A stretch of DNA of 64,000 nucleotides from Streptomyces aquilus (GTDB lineage: Bacteria > Actinomycetota > Actinomycetes > Streptomycetales > Streptomycetaceae), in NCBI RefSeq assembly GCF_003955715.1, contig NZ_CP034463.1, forward strand, positions 4,154,001 through 4,218,000, given 5' to 3'. Below the pieces are notes generated by a model. The model was not told the DNA's origin. It did no database searches and worked only from the letters and a program-made list of their open reading frames with translations. A program made the position numbers and the translations under genes. Position 1 is the first letter of the stretch. Every line of letters starts with the position of its first letter. Of the stretch, positions 42,618 to 51,187 are shown piece by piece.

Positions 42618-44435
42618 ATGTGCGGAATCGTCGGATACATCGGCAAGCGTGACGTGGCGCCGCTGCTCCTGGAGGGCCTCCAGCGCCTGGAGTACCGGGG
42701 CTACGACTCGGCGGGCATCGCCATCACCGCGCCGAAGACGGCAGGGCTCAGGACGGTCAAGGCCAAGGGCCGCGTCCGTGACCTGGAGGCCAAGGTCCCG
42801 GCCCGCTTCAAGGGCACGACCGGCATCGCCCACACCCGCTGGGCCACCCACGGCGCCCCCTCCGACGTGAACGCCCACCCGCACCTCGACGCCGAGGGCA
42901 AGGTCGCCGTCGTCCACAACGGCATCATCGACAACGCCTCCGACCTGCGCCGCAAGCTGGAGGCCGACGGCGTCGAGTTCCTCTCCGAGACCGACACCGA
43001 GGTCCTCGTCCACCTGATCTCCCGCTCCACCGCGGAGAAGCTGGAGGACAAGGTCCGCGAGACCCTCCGCCTGATCGAGGGCACGTACGGCATCGCCGTG
43101 CTGCACGCCGACTTCCCGGACCGCATCGTCGTCGCCCGCAACGGCTCCCCGGTCGTCCTCGGCATCGGCGAGAAGGAGATGTTCGTCGCCTCGGACATCG
43201 CCGCCCTGGTCGCCCACACGCGGCAGATAGTGACGCTGGACGACGGCGAGATGGCCACCCTCAAGGCCGACGACTTCCGCACGTACACCACGGAGGGCAC
43301 CCGTACGACGTCCGAGCCCACCACGGTCGAGTGGGAGGCCGCCTCCTACGACATGGGCGGCCACGACACGTACATGCACAAGGAGATCTTCGAGCAGGCC
43401 GAGGCGGTCGACCGCGTCCTGCGCGGCCGCATCGACGACCGCTTCTCCACGGTCCACCTCGGCGGCCTCAACCTCGACGCCCGCGAGGCCCGCCAGATCC
43501 GCCGCGTGAAGATCCTCGGCTGCGGCACCTCGTACCACGCCGGCATGATCGGCGCCCAGATGATCGAGGAGCTGGCCCGCATCCCCGCGGACGCCGAGCC
43601 GGCCTCCGAGTTCCGCTACCGCAACGCCGTCGTGGACCCCGACACCCTCTACATCGCGGTCTCCCAGTCGGGCGAGACGTACGACGTCCTCGCGGCCGTC
43701 CAGGAGCTGAAGCGCAAGGGCGCGAGGGTCCTGGGCGTGGTCAACGTGGTCGGCTCCGCGATCGCCCGTGAGGCGGACGGCGGCATCTACGTCCACGCGG
43801 GCCCCGAGGTCTGCGTCGTCTCGACGAAGTGCTTCACGAACACGACGGTCGCCTTCGCGCTGCTCGCCCTGCACCTGGGCCGCACCCGCGACCTCTCGGT
43901 CCGGGACGGCAAGCGCATCATCGAGGGCCTGCGCCGGCTGCCCGCCCAGATCGCCGAGATCCTCGACCGGGAGGAGGAGATCAAGAAGCTGGCCGAGCAG
44001 TACACCGACGCCCGCTCGATGCTCTTCATCGGCCGCGTCCGGGGCTACCCGGTGGCCCGTGAGGCCTCCCTGAAGCTCAAGGAGGTCTCCTACATCCACG
44101 CCGAGGCCTACCCGGCCTCCGAGCTCAAGCACGGCCCGCTGGCCCTGATCGAGCCCGCCCTCCCCACGGTCGCGATCGTCCCCGACGACGACCTGCTGGA
44201 GAAGAACCGCGCCGCGATGGAGGAGATCAAGGCCCGCAGCGGCAAGATCCTCGCGGTCGCCCACCAGCCCCAGGAGAAGGCCGACCACACGATCGTCGTC
44301 CCGAAGAACGAGGACGAACTCGACCCGATCCTGATGGGCATCCCGCTGCAACTCCTGGCGTACCACACGGCATTGGCCCTGGGCCGGGACATCGACAAGC
44401 CGCGCAACCTCGCGAAGTCGGTGACGGTGGAGTAG
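42618..44435 (+). CDS. glmS: Glutamine--fructose-6-phosphate aminotransferase (isomerizing)
   Basis: The 605-residue enzyme makes glucosamine-6-phosphate for peptidoglycan and other amino sugars. C2 in MCGIVGYIG is the N-terminal nucleophile of the glutaminase domain, with HTRWATHG and HNGIIDNA following. Two SIS isomerase domains show CGTSYHAGMI, SQSGETYDVL and ASELKHGPLALIEP, and the C-terminus LAKSVTVE is canonical. There is no ribosome site at normal spacing: the start lies in the AT-rich patch ATACGTATACATATG, so translation may depend on the small gene ending 14 nt upstream. Confidence 0.95.
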   Translation: MCGIVGYIGKRDVAPLLLEGLQRLEYRGYDSAGIAITAPKTAGLRTVKAKGRVRDLEAKVPARFKGTTGIAHTRWATHGAPSDVNAHPHLDAEGKVAVVHNGIIDNASDLRRKLEADGVEFLSETDTEVLVHLISRSTAEKLEDKVRETLRLIEGTYGIAVLHADFPDRIVVARNGSPVVLGIGEKEMFVASDIAALVAHTRQIVTLDDGEMATLKADDFRTYTTEGTRTTSEPTTVEWEAASYDMGGHDTYMHKEIFEQAEAVDRVLRGRIDDRFSTVHLGGLNLDAREARQIRRVKILGCGTSYHAGMIGAQMIEELARIPADAEPASEFRYRNAVVDPDTLYIAVSQSGETYDVLAAVQELKRKGARVLGVVNVVGSAIAREADGGIYVHAGPEVCVVSTKCFTNTTVAFALLALHLGRTRDLSVRDGKRIIEGLRRLPAQIAEILDREEEIKKLAEQYTDARSMLFIGRVRGYPVAREASLKLKEVSYIHAEAYPASELKHGPLALIEPALPTVAIVPDDDLLEKNRAAMEEIKARSGKILAVAHQPQEKADHTIVVPKNEDELDPILMGIPLQLLAYHTALALGRDIDKPRNLAKSVTVE

Positions 44436-44445
44436 AGGGCCTCTT

Positions 44446-44479
44446 GCTTTTAGGGGCGCGGGGAACTGCGCGACCAGCC
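44446..44479 (+). repeat. 34-bp dispersed palindromic repeat, copy 3
   Basis: Identical over 34 bp to the inverse of 31817-31850. It lies 10 nt after the glmS stop and before a strong terminator. Confidence 0.85.
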
Positions 44480-44510
44480 CCCACGCACCCGCACAGGCCA
44501 ACGAAACATG

Positions 44511-44551
44511 AACGGACCCCCCGTGATGCCACCATTCACGGGGGGTCCGTT
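44511..44551. terminator. Bidirectional terminator between glmS and the SatP-type gene
   Basis: AACGGACCCCCCGTGA (44511-44526) and TCACGGGGGGTCCGTT (44536-44551) form a perfect 16-bp stem with a 9-nt loop between two convergent genes. Confidence 0.85.
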
Positions 44552-44591
44552 CTCATCGCCGGGGAGCCGCCCAACCCCCCGGCCTGCGCAG

Positions 44592-45146
44592 CTAGCCGGT
44601 GGCCGTCACCCCCCGGCCGGCAGCACGTCCACGAAGAGACGTCGGCCAGTGAGCCAACGCCGCGGTGGCCGCATACCAGGCCACCGCACCGGCCGCGACA
44701 GCGAACCAGCCGCCCACCTTGGCGAGCCCGTCGTTGTCGGCGAAGGCCGCGATGGCCATCAGCACGAGGGACACGAAGAACAACCCGTAGGCGCCCTGCC
44801 CGAGTTGGTCCCCGCCCGCGAGCGTGAGAGACAGCGCCACGAGGGCGAAGAGCAGGAAGAACAGCCCGGCCGCGTTGGCGGATCCGGCGTCCGAGACGGC
44901 CCACGTGAACCACAGCGCACCCAGCGCCGCGAACGCGGTCCCGTTGGCGGTGTCGCGGTCACGGAAGGCCATGAGCCCGGCGACGAAGAGGGCAATGCCG
45001 CCCACGTACTGGGCGATTGACACGGCGTCAGCGGCTGACACGCCGTCGATCACGTCGGTGTGGCCGAGTCCGAACGCCAGGAGGGTGATCCCGAGGGCGA
45101 GTCGGCCGACGATGGTGGTTGCTCCCGCGGAGACGTCATTGTCCAC
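44592..45146 (-). CDS. GPR1/FUN34/YaaH (SatP) family acetate transporter
   Basis: The 184-residue protein has six hydrophobic segments, the size and pattern of SatP-type acetate/succinate channels; LALGITLLAFGLGHT is the start of the first. The GTG at 45146 has GGGAG 6 nt upstream. It probably mediates uptake or release of acetate across the membrane. The last ~20 residues are Arg/Ala-rich and unlike the core family. Confidence 0.75.
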   Translation of the reverse strand: MDNDVSAGATTIVGRLALGITLLAFGLGHTDVIDGVSAADAVSIAQYVGGIALFVAGLMAFRDRDTANGTAFAALGALWFTWAVSDAGSANAAGLFFLLFALVALSLTLAGGDQLGQGAYGLFFVSLVLMAIAAFADNDGLAKVGGWFAVAAGAVAWYAATAALAHWPTSLRGRAAGRGVTATG

Positions 45147-45295
45147 GGCGGGCTCCCTTCATGCTGTGCTGTTGTGCGGTGTGCGATATATGCCCTTCAC
45201 AAGGGCACAAACACCTCTACGCGCCAGTAGATTCGAGCGCGGCACAAAGGGGAGGGGGCGTTCCCAGTTCGCATCTCACCTGGGAGAACGACGAG

Positions 45296-45823
45296 TTACG
45301 GAATGACAACGACGGGACGCTTGGCGCGCTTGGCGAGCCGCCCCGCGACGGAGCCGAAGATGCGCCCCACGATGCCGTGCGTGGAGCCGACGACGATCGC
45401 GTCCGCCTCGTACTCCCGCCCGACCTCTTCGAGTTCGTGGCAGATGTCGCCACCGCGCTCGACGAGGATCCAGGGCACCTCGGCCAGATAGTCGGCACAG
45501 GCCAGCTCCAGACCGAGCACCTCGGTGCGGTGGTCCGGGACGTCCACGAAGACCGGCGGCTCGCAGCCCGCCCACACGGTCGTGGGCAGCCGGTTGGCGA
45601 CATGGACGATGATCAGGCCCGAGCCGGAGCGGTGGGCCATGCCGATGGCGTACGCGAGGGCGCGCTCACTGGACGTGGAGCCGTCGAAACCCACCACGAC
45701 GCCGTGCTTGAAGGCGGGGTCGCAGGAATGGCGTGGCTCTTCCGCCGCCTGGGGCTCGGCCGCCGTGGGATCGGCGACGGGCCGCTTGCGGTCCGCTGGT
45801 TCGAAGAATTCGTGACCGGCCAT
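45296..45823 (-). CDS. Universal stress protein (UspA family)
   Basis: This 175-residue cytoplasmic protein has one Usp domain after a ~35-residue charged N-terminus: VVVGFDGSTSSERALAYAIG near residue 37 and the ATP-binding VVGSTHGIVGRIFGSVAGRLAKR block (G2xG9xGS/T type) at the end. It probably binds ATP and acts in stress or dormancy. It is transcribed toward the SatP-type gene with a 149-nt gap. Confidence 0.85.
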   Translation of the reverse strand: MAGHEFFEPADRKRPVADPTAAEPQAAEEPRHSCDPAFKHGVVVGFDGSTSSERALAYAIGMAHRSGSGLIIVHVANRLPTTVWAGCEPPVFVDVPDHRTEVLGLELACADYLAEVPWILVERGGDICHELEEVGREYEADAIVVGSTHGIVGRIFGSVAGRLAKRAKRPVVVIP

Positions 45824-46147
45824 GGCTGTCTCGGCGTTGTGATCCTTAGTGGGAGGGACGACCGTGTGCGGCGGAGCTGTGTCCGGGAATCATCTTCCCA
45901 ACCCCATACCCCCAAGGGTACGGCGGCACGCCTCCTTCGCCCAGATCCCGTTCACGGTCGGTGAGGGGTTCCAGGGAGCATGCACGAGGGTGCGCCCGTA
46001 ACGCAATGGTTGCTGCGCTGTACAGGCGGTTTGCACAGGATTCAAGGAACCGCCCGCCCCGCGTACGCCCCCCGAAGGGCCCTGCGGGCAGTGACCGACC
46101 CGTCGAACAGGCGTTGAACCCCGCGAGTCAGCCCCAGGGAGCACGCC
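45824..46147. other. Divergent intergenic region with a TACCC-N4-GGGTA repeat
   Basis: No gene is seen in these 324 bases between the stress-protein gene and a small membrane-protein gene. One perfect inverted repeat, TACCC (45907-45911) and GGGTA (45916-45920), resembles a CsoR-type metal operator, but the core is short and the link is speculative. Confidence 0.4.
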
Positions 46148-46462
46148 ATGTCCGGACACCGTCCGCCCACCGCCGATTCCGCCGACTCCGCCACGGACGT
46201 GGTCCGCTGGGCGGCCTTCAGTTGCGTCCTCGTCCCGGTGGTCCTCGTCTGGTACGGCTCCTCGCTCGCCGGCGCCGCCGGCACCGCCCTCGGTCTCGCC
46301 GCCGTCACGGCCGTCTGCCGGGTGCTGCTGCGCCAGTCCGAGCGCGGCGCGGCGCGCTTGCTCGCGGAGGAACACGCACCCCATCGTGGCCGTCGTCACA
46401 GGACCGGAACGGGGTCTCATCGAGGCGGTCGTCACACTGGGGGAAACTCACCGGTCGCTTGA
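46148..46462 (+). CDS. Small putative membrane protein
   Basis: The 104-residue protein has two hydrophobic stretches (WAAFSCVLVPVVLVWYG and GTALGLAAVTAVCRVLL) and an Arg/His/Gly-rich tail. GGGAG 7 nt before the ATG supports translation. It lies upstream of adpA in the same direction. No domain is recognised. Confidence 0.6.
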   Translation: MSGHRPPTADSADSATDVVRWAAFSCVLVPVVLVWYGSSLAGAAGTALGLAAVTAVCRVLLRQSERGAARLLAEEHAPHRGRRHRTGTGSHRGGRHTGGNSPVA

Positions 46463-46839
46463 CCGGTTTCCGCGCACGGACCCGTATCTTTTCAGCCAAC
46501 TTCTCGGCCCCGCACCTACGTTGCCGGTGACACCCCCCACCCCCCGTTCGACCTGCACGGAAAGGGTCCTGGGGGCCCTTCGCACCCTACGTGGATTGGC
46601 CACTGCGACAAGGCGCACTTCCCTGCACGGCCCCTGAGTGCAACGCTTCGTGATCGAATGCTTCACGCCAAGTTGCCATGTCGACAATGTGCCGGTTGCC
46701 GAACTGGTCACCCCGGCACCACGGGACACAGTAGATTCGATCTTGACGTCTTACGGCGGGGGACTCGTGCAGGACCGAGGGGAAACGTGCAGGAGCGACA
46801 CAACCGAGGAGCCGCGACCACCGAGGGGGGCTTAGCAGT
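46463..46839 (+). promoter_or_regulatory. Long leader/promoter region of adpA
   Basis: The 377 bases before adpA contain no convincing gene. A -10-like TAGATT lies at 46732-46737, about 100 nt before the start, but no good -35 is at standard spacing. A long regulated leader is expected for this developmental regulator; the individual sites cannot be assigned by eye. Confidence 0.4.
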
Positions 46840-48033
46840 ATGAGCCACGACTCCACTGCCGCGCCGGAAGCCGCGGCCCGGAAGCTTGCCGGGCGACGCC
46901 GCAAGGAGATCGTCGCGGTGCTGCTGTTCAGCGGCGGCCCCATCTTCGAGAGTTCCATACCGCTGTCGGTGTTCGGGATCGACCGCCAGGACGCCGGCGT
47001 GCCGCGCTACCGCTTGCTGGTGTGCGGCGGCGAGGAAGGCCCACTGCGGACCACAGGGGGCCTGGAACTCACCGCGCCACATGGCCTGGAGGCGATCTCA
47101 CGGGCGGGCACGGTCGTCGTGCCGGCCTGGCGTTCGATCACCTCGCCACCGCCCGAGGAAGCGCTCGACGCCCTGCGTCGCGCGCACGAGGAAGGCGCCC
47201 GCATCGTCGGGCTGTGCACGGGTGCCTTCGTCCTCGCCGCGGCGGGCCTGCTGGACGGCCGCCCCGCGACCACACACTGGATGTACGCACCGACGCTGGC
47301 CAAGCGCTATCCGTCGGTGCACGTGGATCCGAGAGAACTCTTCGTCGACGACGGAGACGTGCTGACCTCCGCCGGTACGGCGGCGGGCATCGACCTCTGT
47401 CTCCACATCGTGCGGACGGACCACGGCAACGAGGCGGCCGGCGCGCTGGCCCGCCGTCTTGTCGTGCCGCCGCGCCGGTCGGGCGGTCAGGAGCGCTATC
47501 TCGACAGGTCTTTACCTGAGGAGATCGGCGCCGACCCGCTCGCCGAGGTCGTCGCCTGGGCGCTGGAGCACCTCCACGAACAGTTCGACGTGGAGACGCT
47601 CGCGGCCAGGGCGTACATGAGCCGTCGTACGTTCGACCGCCGCTTCCGCTCGCTGACCGGGTCGGCCCCGCTCCAGTGGCTGATCACTCAGCGGGTGCTT
47701 CAGGCGCAGCGTCTGCTGGAGACCTCGGACTACTCGGTGGACGAGGTCGCGGGCCGCTGCGGCTTCCGGTCGCCGGTGGCGCTGCGCGGGCACTTCCGCC
47801 GTCAGCTGGGCTCGTCGCCCGCCGCGTACCGGGCCGCGTACCGCGCGCGCCGGCCGCAGAGCGACAAGCCGGCCGAGGCCGACGGCAGCGGGGCCCCCTC
47901 CGGGCCGCCGCCGCTCCTCCACCCGGAGGCCGGTCCGGTCCCGCTCCAGACCCGCCGTACGGCGGCGGCGAGCGCGGTCGGTTCCGGGGCACAGCTGTCG
48001 GCGAGCCTGCCCGGACAGCGCAGCGGATCGTAG
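46840..48033 (+). CDS. adpA: AdpA (BldH) global developmental regulator
   Basis: The 397-residue AraC-type activator has an N-terminal DJ-1/PfpI-like domain (about 22-190; VAVLLFSGGPIFESSIPLSV, and IVGLCTGAFVLAAAGLLDG with the Cys elbow) and a C-terminal double helix-turn-helix (about 228-330; AARAYMSRRTFDRRFRSLTG). AdpA drives aerial development and secondary metabolism in Streptomyces. Codon 225 (47512-47514) is TTA, between the two domains, so translation needs the bldA tRNA, as in other AdpA genes. It is followed by ornA, the conserved arrangement. Confidence 0.95.
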   Translation: MSHDSTAAPEAAARKLAGRRRKEIVAVLLFSGGPIFESSIPLSVFGIDRQDAGVPRYRLLVCGGEEGPLRTTGGLELTAPHGLEAISRAGTVVVPAWRSITSPPPEEALDALRRAHEEGARIVGLCTGAFVLAAAGLLDGRPATTHWMYAPTLAKRYPSVHVDPRELFVDDGDVLTSAGTAAGIDLCLHIVRTDHGNEAAGALARRLVVPPRRSGGQERYLDRSLPEEIGADPLAEVVAWALEHLHEQFDVETLAARAYMSRRTFDRRFRSLTGSAPLQWLITQRVLQAQRLLETSDYSVDEVAGRCGFRSPVALRGHFRRQLGSSPAAYRAAYRARRPQSDKPAEADGSGAPSGPPPLLHPEAGPVPLQTRRTAAASAVGSGAQLSASLPGQRSGS

Positions 48034-48168
48034 GGGCGCCGGGCGCCCGACGCCGGACGGGGTGATCGACTGATCCCGTCCGGCGTTCAGCCGTGCCGTG
48101 GCGACGGTGGGGAGACTGGCTGCACCACCGGTCCTCCCAAACCGCGACGCCAGCTTTAGGGTGTTCGC

Positions 48169-48771
48169 ATGAACGATCGCATGGTGTGGATCGACTGCGA
48201 GATGACCGGCCTCTCGCTGTCCGACGACGCTCTCATCGAGGTAGCCGCCCTCGTCACCGACTCCGAGCTGAACGTACTCGGCGAAGGAGTGGACATCGTC
48301 ATCCGCCCGCCGGCCCGGGCGCTGGAGACGATGCCGGAGGTGGTGCGTCAGATGCACACCGCGTCCGGACTGCTCGACGAGCTGGCCGGCGGCACCACGC
48401 TGCCGGAGGCCGAGGAGCAGGTGCTCGCCTACATCCGCGAGCACGTGAAGGAACCCGGCAAGGCCCCCCTGTGCGGCAACTCGGTGGGCACGGACCGCGG
48501 CTTCCTCGCCCGGGACATGACGGAGCTGGAGAGCTATCTCCACTACCGCATCGTCGACGTGTCGTCGGTGAAGGAGCTGGCGCGGCGATGGTACCCGCGG
48601 GCGTACTTCAACAGCCCCGAGAAGAACGGCAACCACCGCGCCCTCGCCGACATCCGCGAGTCCATCGCGGAACTGCGCTACTACCGCGAGGCCATCTTCG
48701 TACCGCAGCCCGGACCCGACTCGGACACCGCGCGGACGATCGCCGCGAAGCACGTACTGCCTGCTCAGTAG
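48169..48771 (+). CDS. orn: Oligoribonuclease
   Basis: The 200-residue DEDDh 3'-5' exoribonuclease degrades di- to pentanucleotides, including pGpG from c-di-GMP turnover. Catalytic motifs are WIDCEMTGL (first Asp/Glu), CGNSVGTDRGFLARDM (second Asp) and NHRALADIRESI (His and last Asp). TAGGGT at 48157-48162 ends 6 nt before the ATG, so it may be leaderless. It is adjacent to adpA, as in S. coelicolor and S. griseus, where it is needed for growth and development (from memory). Confidence 0.95.
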   Translation: MNDRMVWIDCEMTGLSLSDDALIEVAALVTDSELNVLGEGVDIVIRPPARALETMPEVVRQMHTASGLLDELAGGTTLPEAEEQVLAYIREHVKEPGKAPLCGNSVGTDRGFLARDMTELESYLHYRIVDVSSVKELARRWYPRAYFNSPEKNGNHRALADIRESIAELRYYREAIFVPQPGPDSDTARTIAAKHVLPAQ

Positions 48772-48885
48772 GCGGGCGAGGGTCCTCTGGAGGGGCGCCG
48801 TAAAAGCCGTGCGCGAGCACCCCTTCGGACCCTGTACACTTTTTCTCGGCCGGTAGGGAACACCACAAAGTCCCACGCCGGTCAT

Positions 48886-48959
48886 GGTGGGTGTAGCTCA
48901 GCTGGTAGAGCACCTGGTTGTGGTCCAGGATGCCGCGGGTTCGAGTCCCGTCACTCACC
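48886..48959 (+). tRNA. tRNA-His (GTG anticodon)
   Basis: A full cloverleaf is visible: acceptor GTGGGTG (48887-48893) with CACTCAC (48952-48958), D-arm GCTC/GAGC, anticodon stem CCTGG/CCAGG around loop TTGTGGT, and T-arm GCGGG-TTCGAGT-CCCGT. The extra G at 48886 pairs with discriminator C48959, the G-1 feature specific to tRNA-His. CCA is not encoded. Confidence 0.96.
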
Positions 48960-48966
48960 CTGACTG

Positions 48967-49002
48967 ATCAGCCGGTGACCTCGGAAGAGGTCACCGGCTG
49001 AT
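48967..49002 (+). terminator. Terminator of tRNA-His
   Basis: ATCAGCCGGTGACCTC (48967-48982) pairs perfectly over 16 bp with GAGGTCACCGGCTGAT (48987-49002) around a GGAA loop, 8 nt after the tRNA. Confidence 0.9.
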
Positions 49003-49059
49003 TGCGTTGCGCGCGTCCGTCGTACGCCGCGGGCCGGACCGGCCCCTAGACTCCCGACG

Positions 49060-49578
49060 GTGACCGAGCCCGCTCCCGCGCCCACCGGCGCGATCCCCAC
49101 CCCCCGCCTGGACCTCCTCCCGCTGAGCGTGACCCACGCCGAGGAGATGGCCGTCGTCCTCGGGGACCCGGCGCTGCACACGTTCATCGGCGGCGCGCCC
49201 CTTTCACCCGAGGAGCTGCGGGAGCGCTACGAGCGCCTCGTGGCCGGTTCCCCGCACCCGACCGTCTCCTGGCACAACTGGGTGCTGCGGCACCGCGCCG
49301 AGGACCGCCTGATCGGCACCGTCCAGGCCACGGTCACCGGGCACCACGAGGCCGAGATCGCCTGGATCGTCGGCACCCCCTGGCAGGGCCACGGCTACGC
49401 CGCCGAAGCCGCCCGCGCCCTGGTCGCCTGGCTGATCCGGCACTACGTCCGTACGGTCACCGCCCACATCCACCCCACCCACACCGCGTCGGCGGCGGTG
49501 GCGAGGGCGGCCGGCCTCTCCCCGACGGAGGAGGAACACGACGGCGAGACGGTCTGGCGCCTGTCGCTGAAGGCGTGA
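49060..49578 (+). CDS. GNAT-family N-acetyltransferase
   Basis: The 172-residue protein is a RimJ/RimL-like acetyltransferase with the acetyl-CoA motif VGTPWQGHGYAAEAARALVAW (about 107-127) and a C-terminal NGAS-like segment HPTHTASAAVARAAGLSP. It transfers an acetyl group to an unidentified amine. The GTG start has no ribosome site; TAGACT (49047-49052) ends 7 nt before it, so the mRNA is probably leaderless. Confidence 0.85.
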   Translation: MTEPAPAPTGAIPTPRLDLLPLSVTHAEEMAVVLGDPALHTFIGGAPLSPEELRERYERLVAGSPHPTVSWHNWVLRHRAEDRLIGTVQATVTGHHEAEIAWIVGTPWQGHGYAAEAARALVAWLIRHYVRTVTAHIHPTHTASAAVARAAGLSPTEEEHDGETVWRLSLKA

Positions 49579-49598
49579 GACAGCGACCGCGGACCGGC

Positions 49599-50654
49599 CT
49601 ACGAGGACGCCCGCGCCACCAGTTCCGTCACCAGGACCACCTGGCGTCGGTCCAGTTCGCGGGACGCCGTCGGGCGGCGGTCCGCGATCTCGGACAGGAG
49701 GAGGTTGATCATGTGGCGGCCCATCTCCGCGATGGGCTGGCGGACGCTGGTGAGGGGCGGTTCCATGTGACGGGCTATCGCGGAGTCGTCGTAGCCGACG
49801 AGGGCGACGTCGTCGGGGATCCGGCGGCCCGCCTCGCGGAGGGCCTGGCGGGCGCCGGCCGCCGTGACGTCGGAGGCGGCGAAGACCGCGTCGAGGTCGG
49901 GGCAGCGGGACAGCAGTGCCGCCATCGCCCGGGTGCCGCCCTCCTCGGTGAAGTCGCCCGGCTCGATCATGGCCTCGTCCACCGTCTGCCCCGCGTCCCG
50001 CAGGGCGTCGCGGTAGCCGTCGACACGGCGCTGGGCGCCGTACACGTCGAGGCGGCCGGTGATGTGGGCGATGCGGTGGTGGCCGCGGGACAGCAGGTGC
50101 TCGACGGCCTGGCGGGCGCCGCCGTAGTTGTCCGAGTCCACCGAGGGCAGCGTCTCCAGCGCCGAGCGCGGGCCGCTGATCACCGCCGGGATCTCCAGCT
50201 GGGACAGCAGGTCGGGCAGCGGGTCGTCGGCGTGCACCGAGACCAGCAGGACGCCGTCGACCCGGTGGGCGGCCAGGTACTGGGCCAGCCGGCGGCGCTC
50301 CCGGTCGCTGCCCGCGAAGATCAGCAGCAACTGCATCTCGGTGTCGGACAGTTCCGCCGCGACGCCCTTCAGCATGTCCGAGAAGTAGGGCTCCGCGAAG
50401 AAGCGGGTCTCCGGCTCGGGGACGACCAGCGCGATCGCGTCCGTGCGGTTGGCCGCGAGGGCGCGGGCCGCCGTGTTCGGGACGTAGCCGAGCTCCGCGA
50501 CCGCGGCTTCCACCGCCGCCCGGGTCGCGTCGCTGACCCGCGGCGAGCCGTTGATCACCCGGGAGACCGTGCCCCGGCCGACACCGGCGCGTGCGGCCAC
50601 CTCTTCGAGGGTGGGCCGGCCACCGCTCCGAGCTCGCGCCCCGTGGCTTGCCAT
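49599..50654 (-). CDS. cebR: LacI-family repressor of cello-oligosaccharide utilisation
   Basis: The 351-residue protein has a LacI DNA-binding head at residues 13-65 (RPTLEEVAARAGVGRGTVSR then VINGSPRVSDATRAAV) and a periplasmic-binding-protein-like sensor domain. It is divergent from the sugar ABC genes cebEFG, and the shared region holds TGGGAGCGCTCCCA, the CebR operator. CebR represses cellobiose/cellotriose uptake and, in S. scabies, pathogenicity genes (from memory); cellobiose lifts repression. Symbol given by synteny and operator match. Confidence 0.9.
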   Translation of the reverse strand: MASHGARARSGGRPTLEEVAARAGVGRGTVSRVINGSPRVSDATRAAVEAAVAELGYVPNTAARALAANRTDAIALVVPEPETRFFAEPYFSDMLKGVAAELSDTEMQLLLIFAGSDRERRRLAQYLAAHRVDGVLLVSVHADDPLPDLLSQLEIPAVISGPRSALETLPSVDSDNYGGARQAVEHLLSRGHHRIAHITGRLDVYGAQRRVDGYRDALRDAGQTVDEAMIEPGDFTEEGGTRAMAALLSRCPDLDAVFAASDVTAAGARQALREAGRRIPDDVALVGYDDSAIARHMEPPLTSVRQPIAEMGRHMINLLLSEIADRRPTASRELDRRQVVLVTELVARASS

Positions 50655-51187
50655 GTGGCTCCGCCTCCCGCCGTCGAACCTGTGTTGGCCTGGAATCTAA
50701 CAGCCGTGATCGCACCCGGATCCCGCGGCGAACACCTCGCTCCGGGTCCGAGGGGACGTGCCGTCCGCTTCCGCTCCGGTTCCGCTTGCCGGAACACTGT
50801 GCGTTCAGACTTGCACGCGGCACTGTGTACGGGGAGTTCGCGAAGGCAACCTCGGACGCCCTCGCGGTCGCGTGGACGGCCGTCGCACCAAGGAAGCCGT
50901 CCGCCTACCGGACACATCGCATACGAACAGATCAGCCTCTCCCGTTCAGCCAGACCAGCCTCCACCGTTCAGCGAAAGAAAAGTCTCGAAGCGATATCGC
51001 ACTGTCCGTGCCCTTGACACCCCCGCCGAGACCGACGACTCTTCAACTCATCACTGGTGGGAGCGCTCCCACAGTACCTGACACATACACATCCCGCACG
51101 TTCCCCGCCCGAGCCGCCGCGAGAACTAACGGGCCCAACAATGCAGTTGGCCGGGGGGTCGGCACGTCAGGGCAACAGGAGGACTCA
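50655..51187 (+). promoter_or_regulatory. Divergent cebR-cebE promoter region
   Basis: These 533 bases hold no convincing gene. A -35-like TTGACA is at 51014-51019. The CebR operator at 51058-51071 lies 39 bp further on, probably at or just after the transcription start. AGGAGG precedes the cebE ATG by 5 nt. Confidence 0.7.
51058..51071. promoter_or_regulatory. CebR operator (perfect 14-bp palindrome)
   Basis: TGGGAGCGCTCCCA is the exact CebR box known from Streptomyces cellulose-utilisation genes. It lies 117 bp before the cebE start. Confidence 0.95.

Noticed and set aside
46638..46835. A 65-residue frame just before adpA
   Set aside because: No ribosome site and no pattern; the region is better explained as the adpA leader.
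48886..49060. tRNA-His 3' end as an integration site of a mobile element
   Set aside because: A conserved terminator and ordinary chromosomal genes follow; no integrase or repeated tRNA end is nearby.
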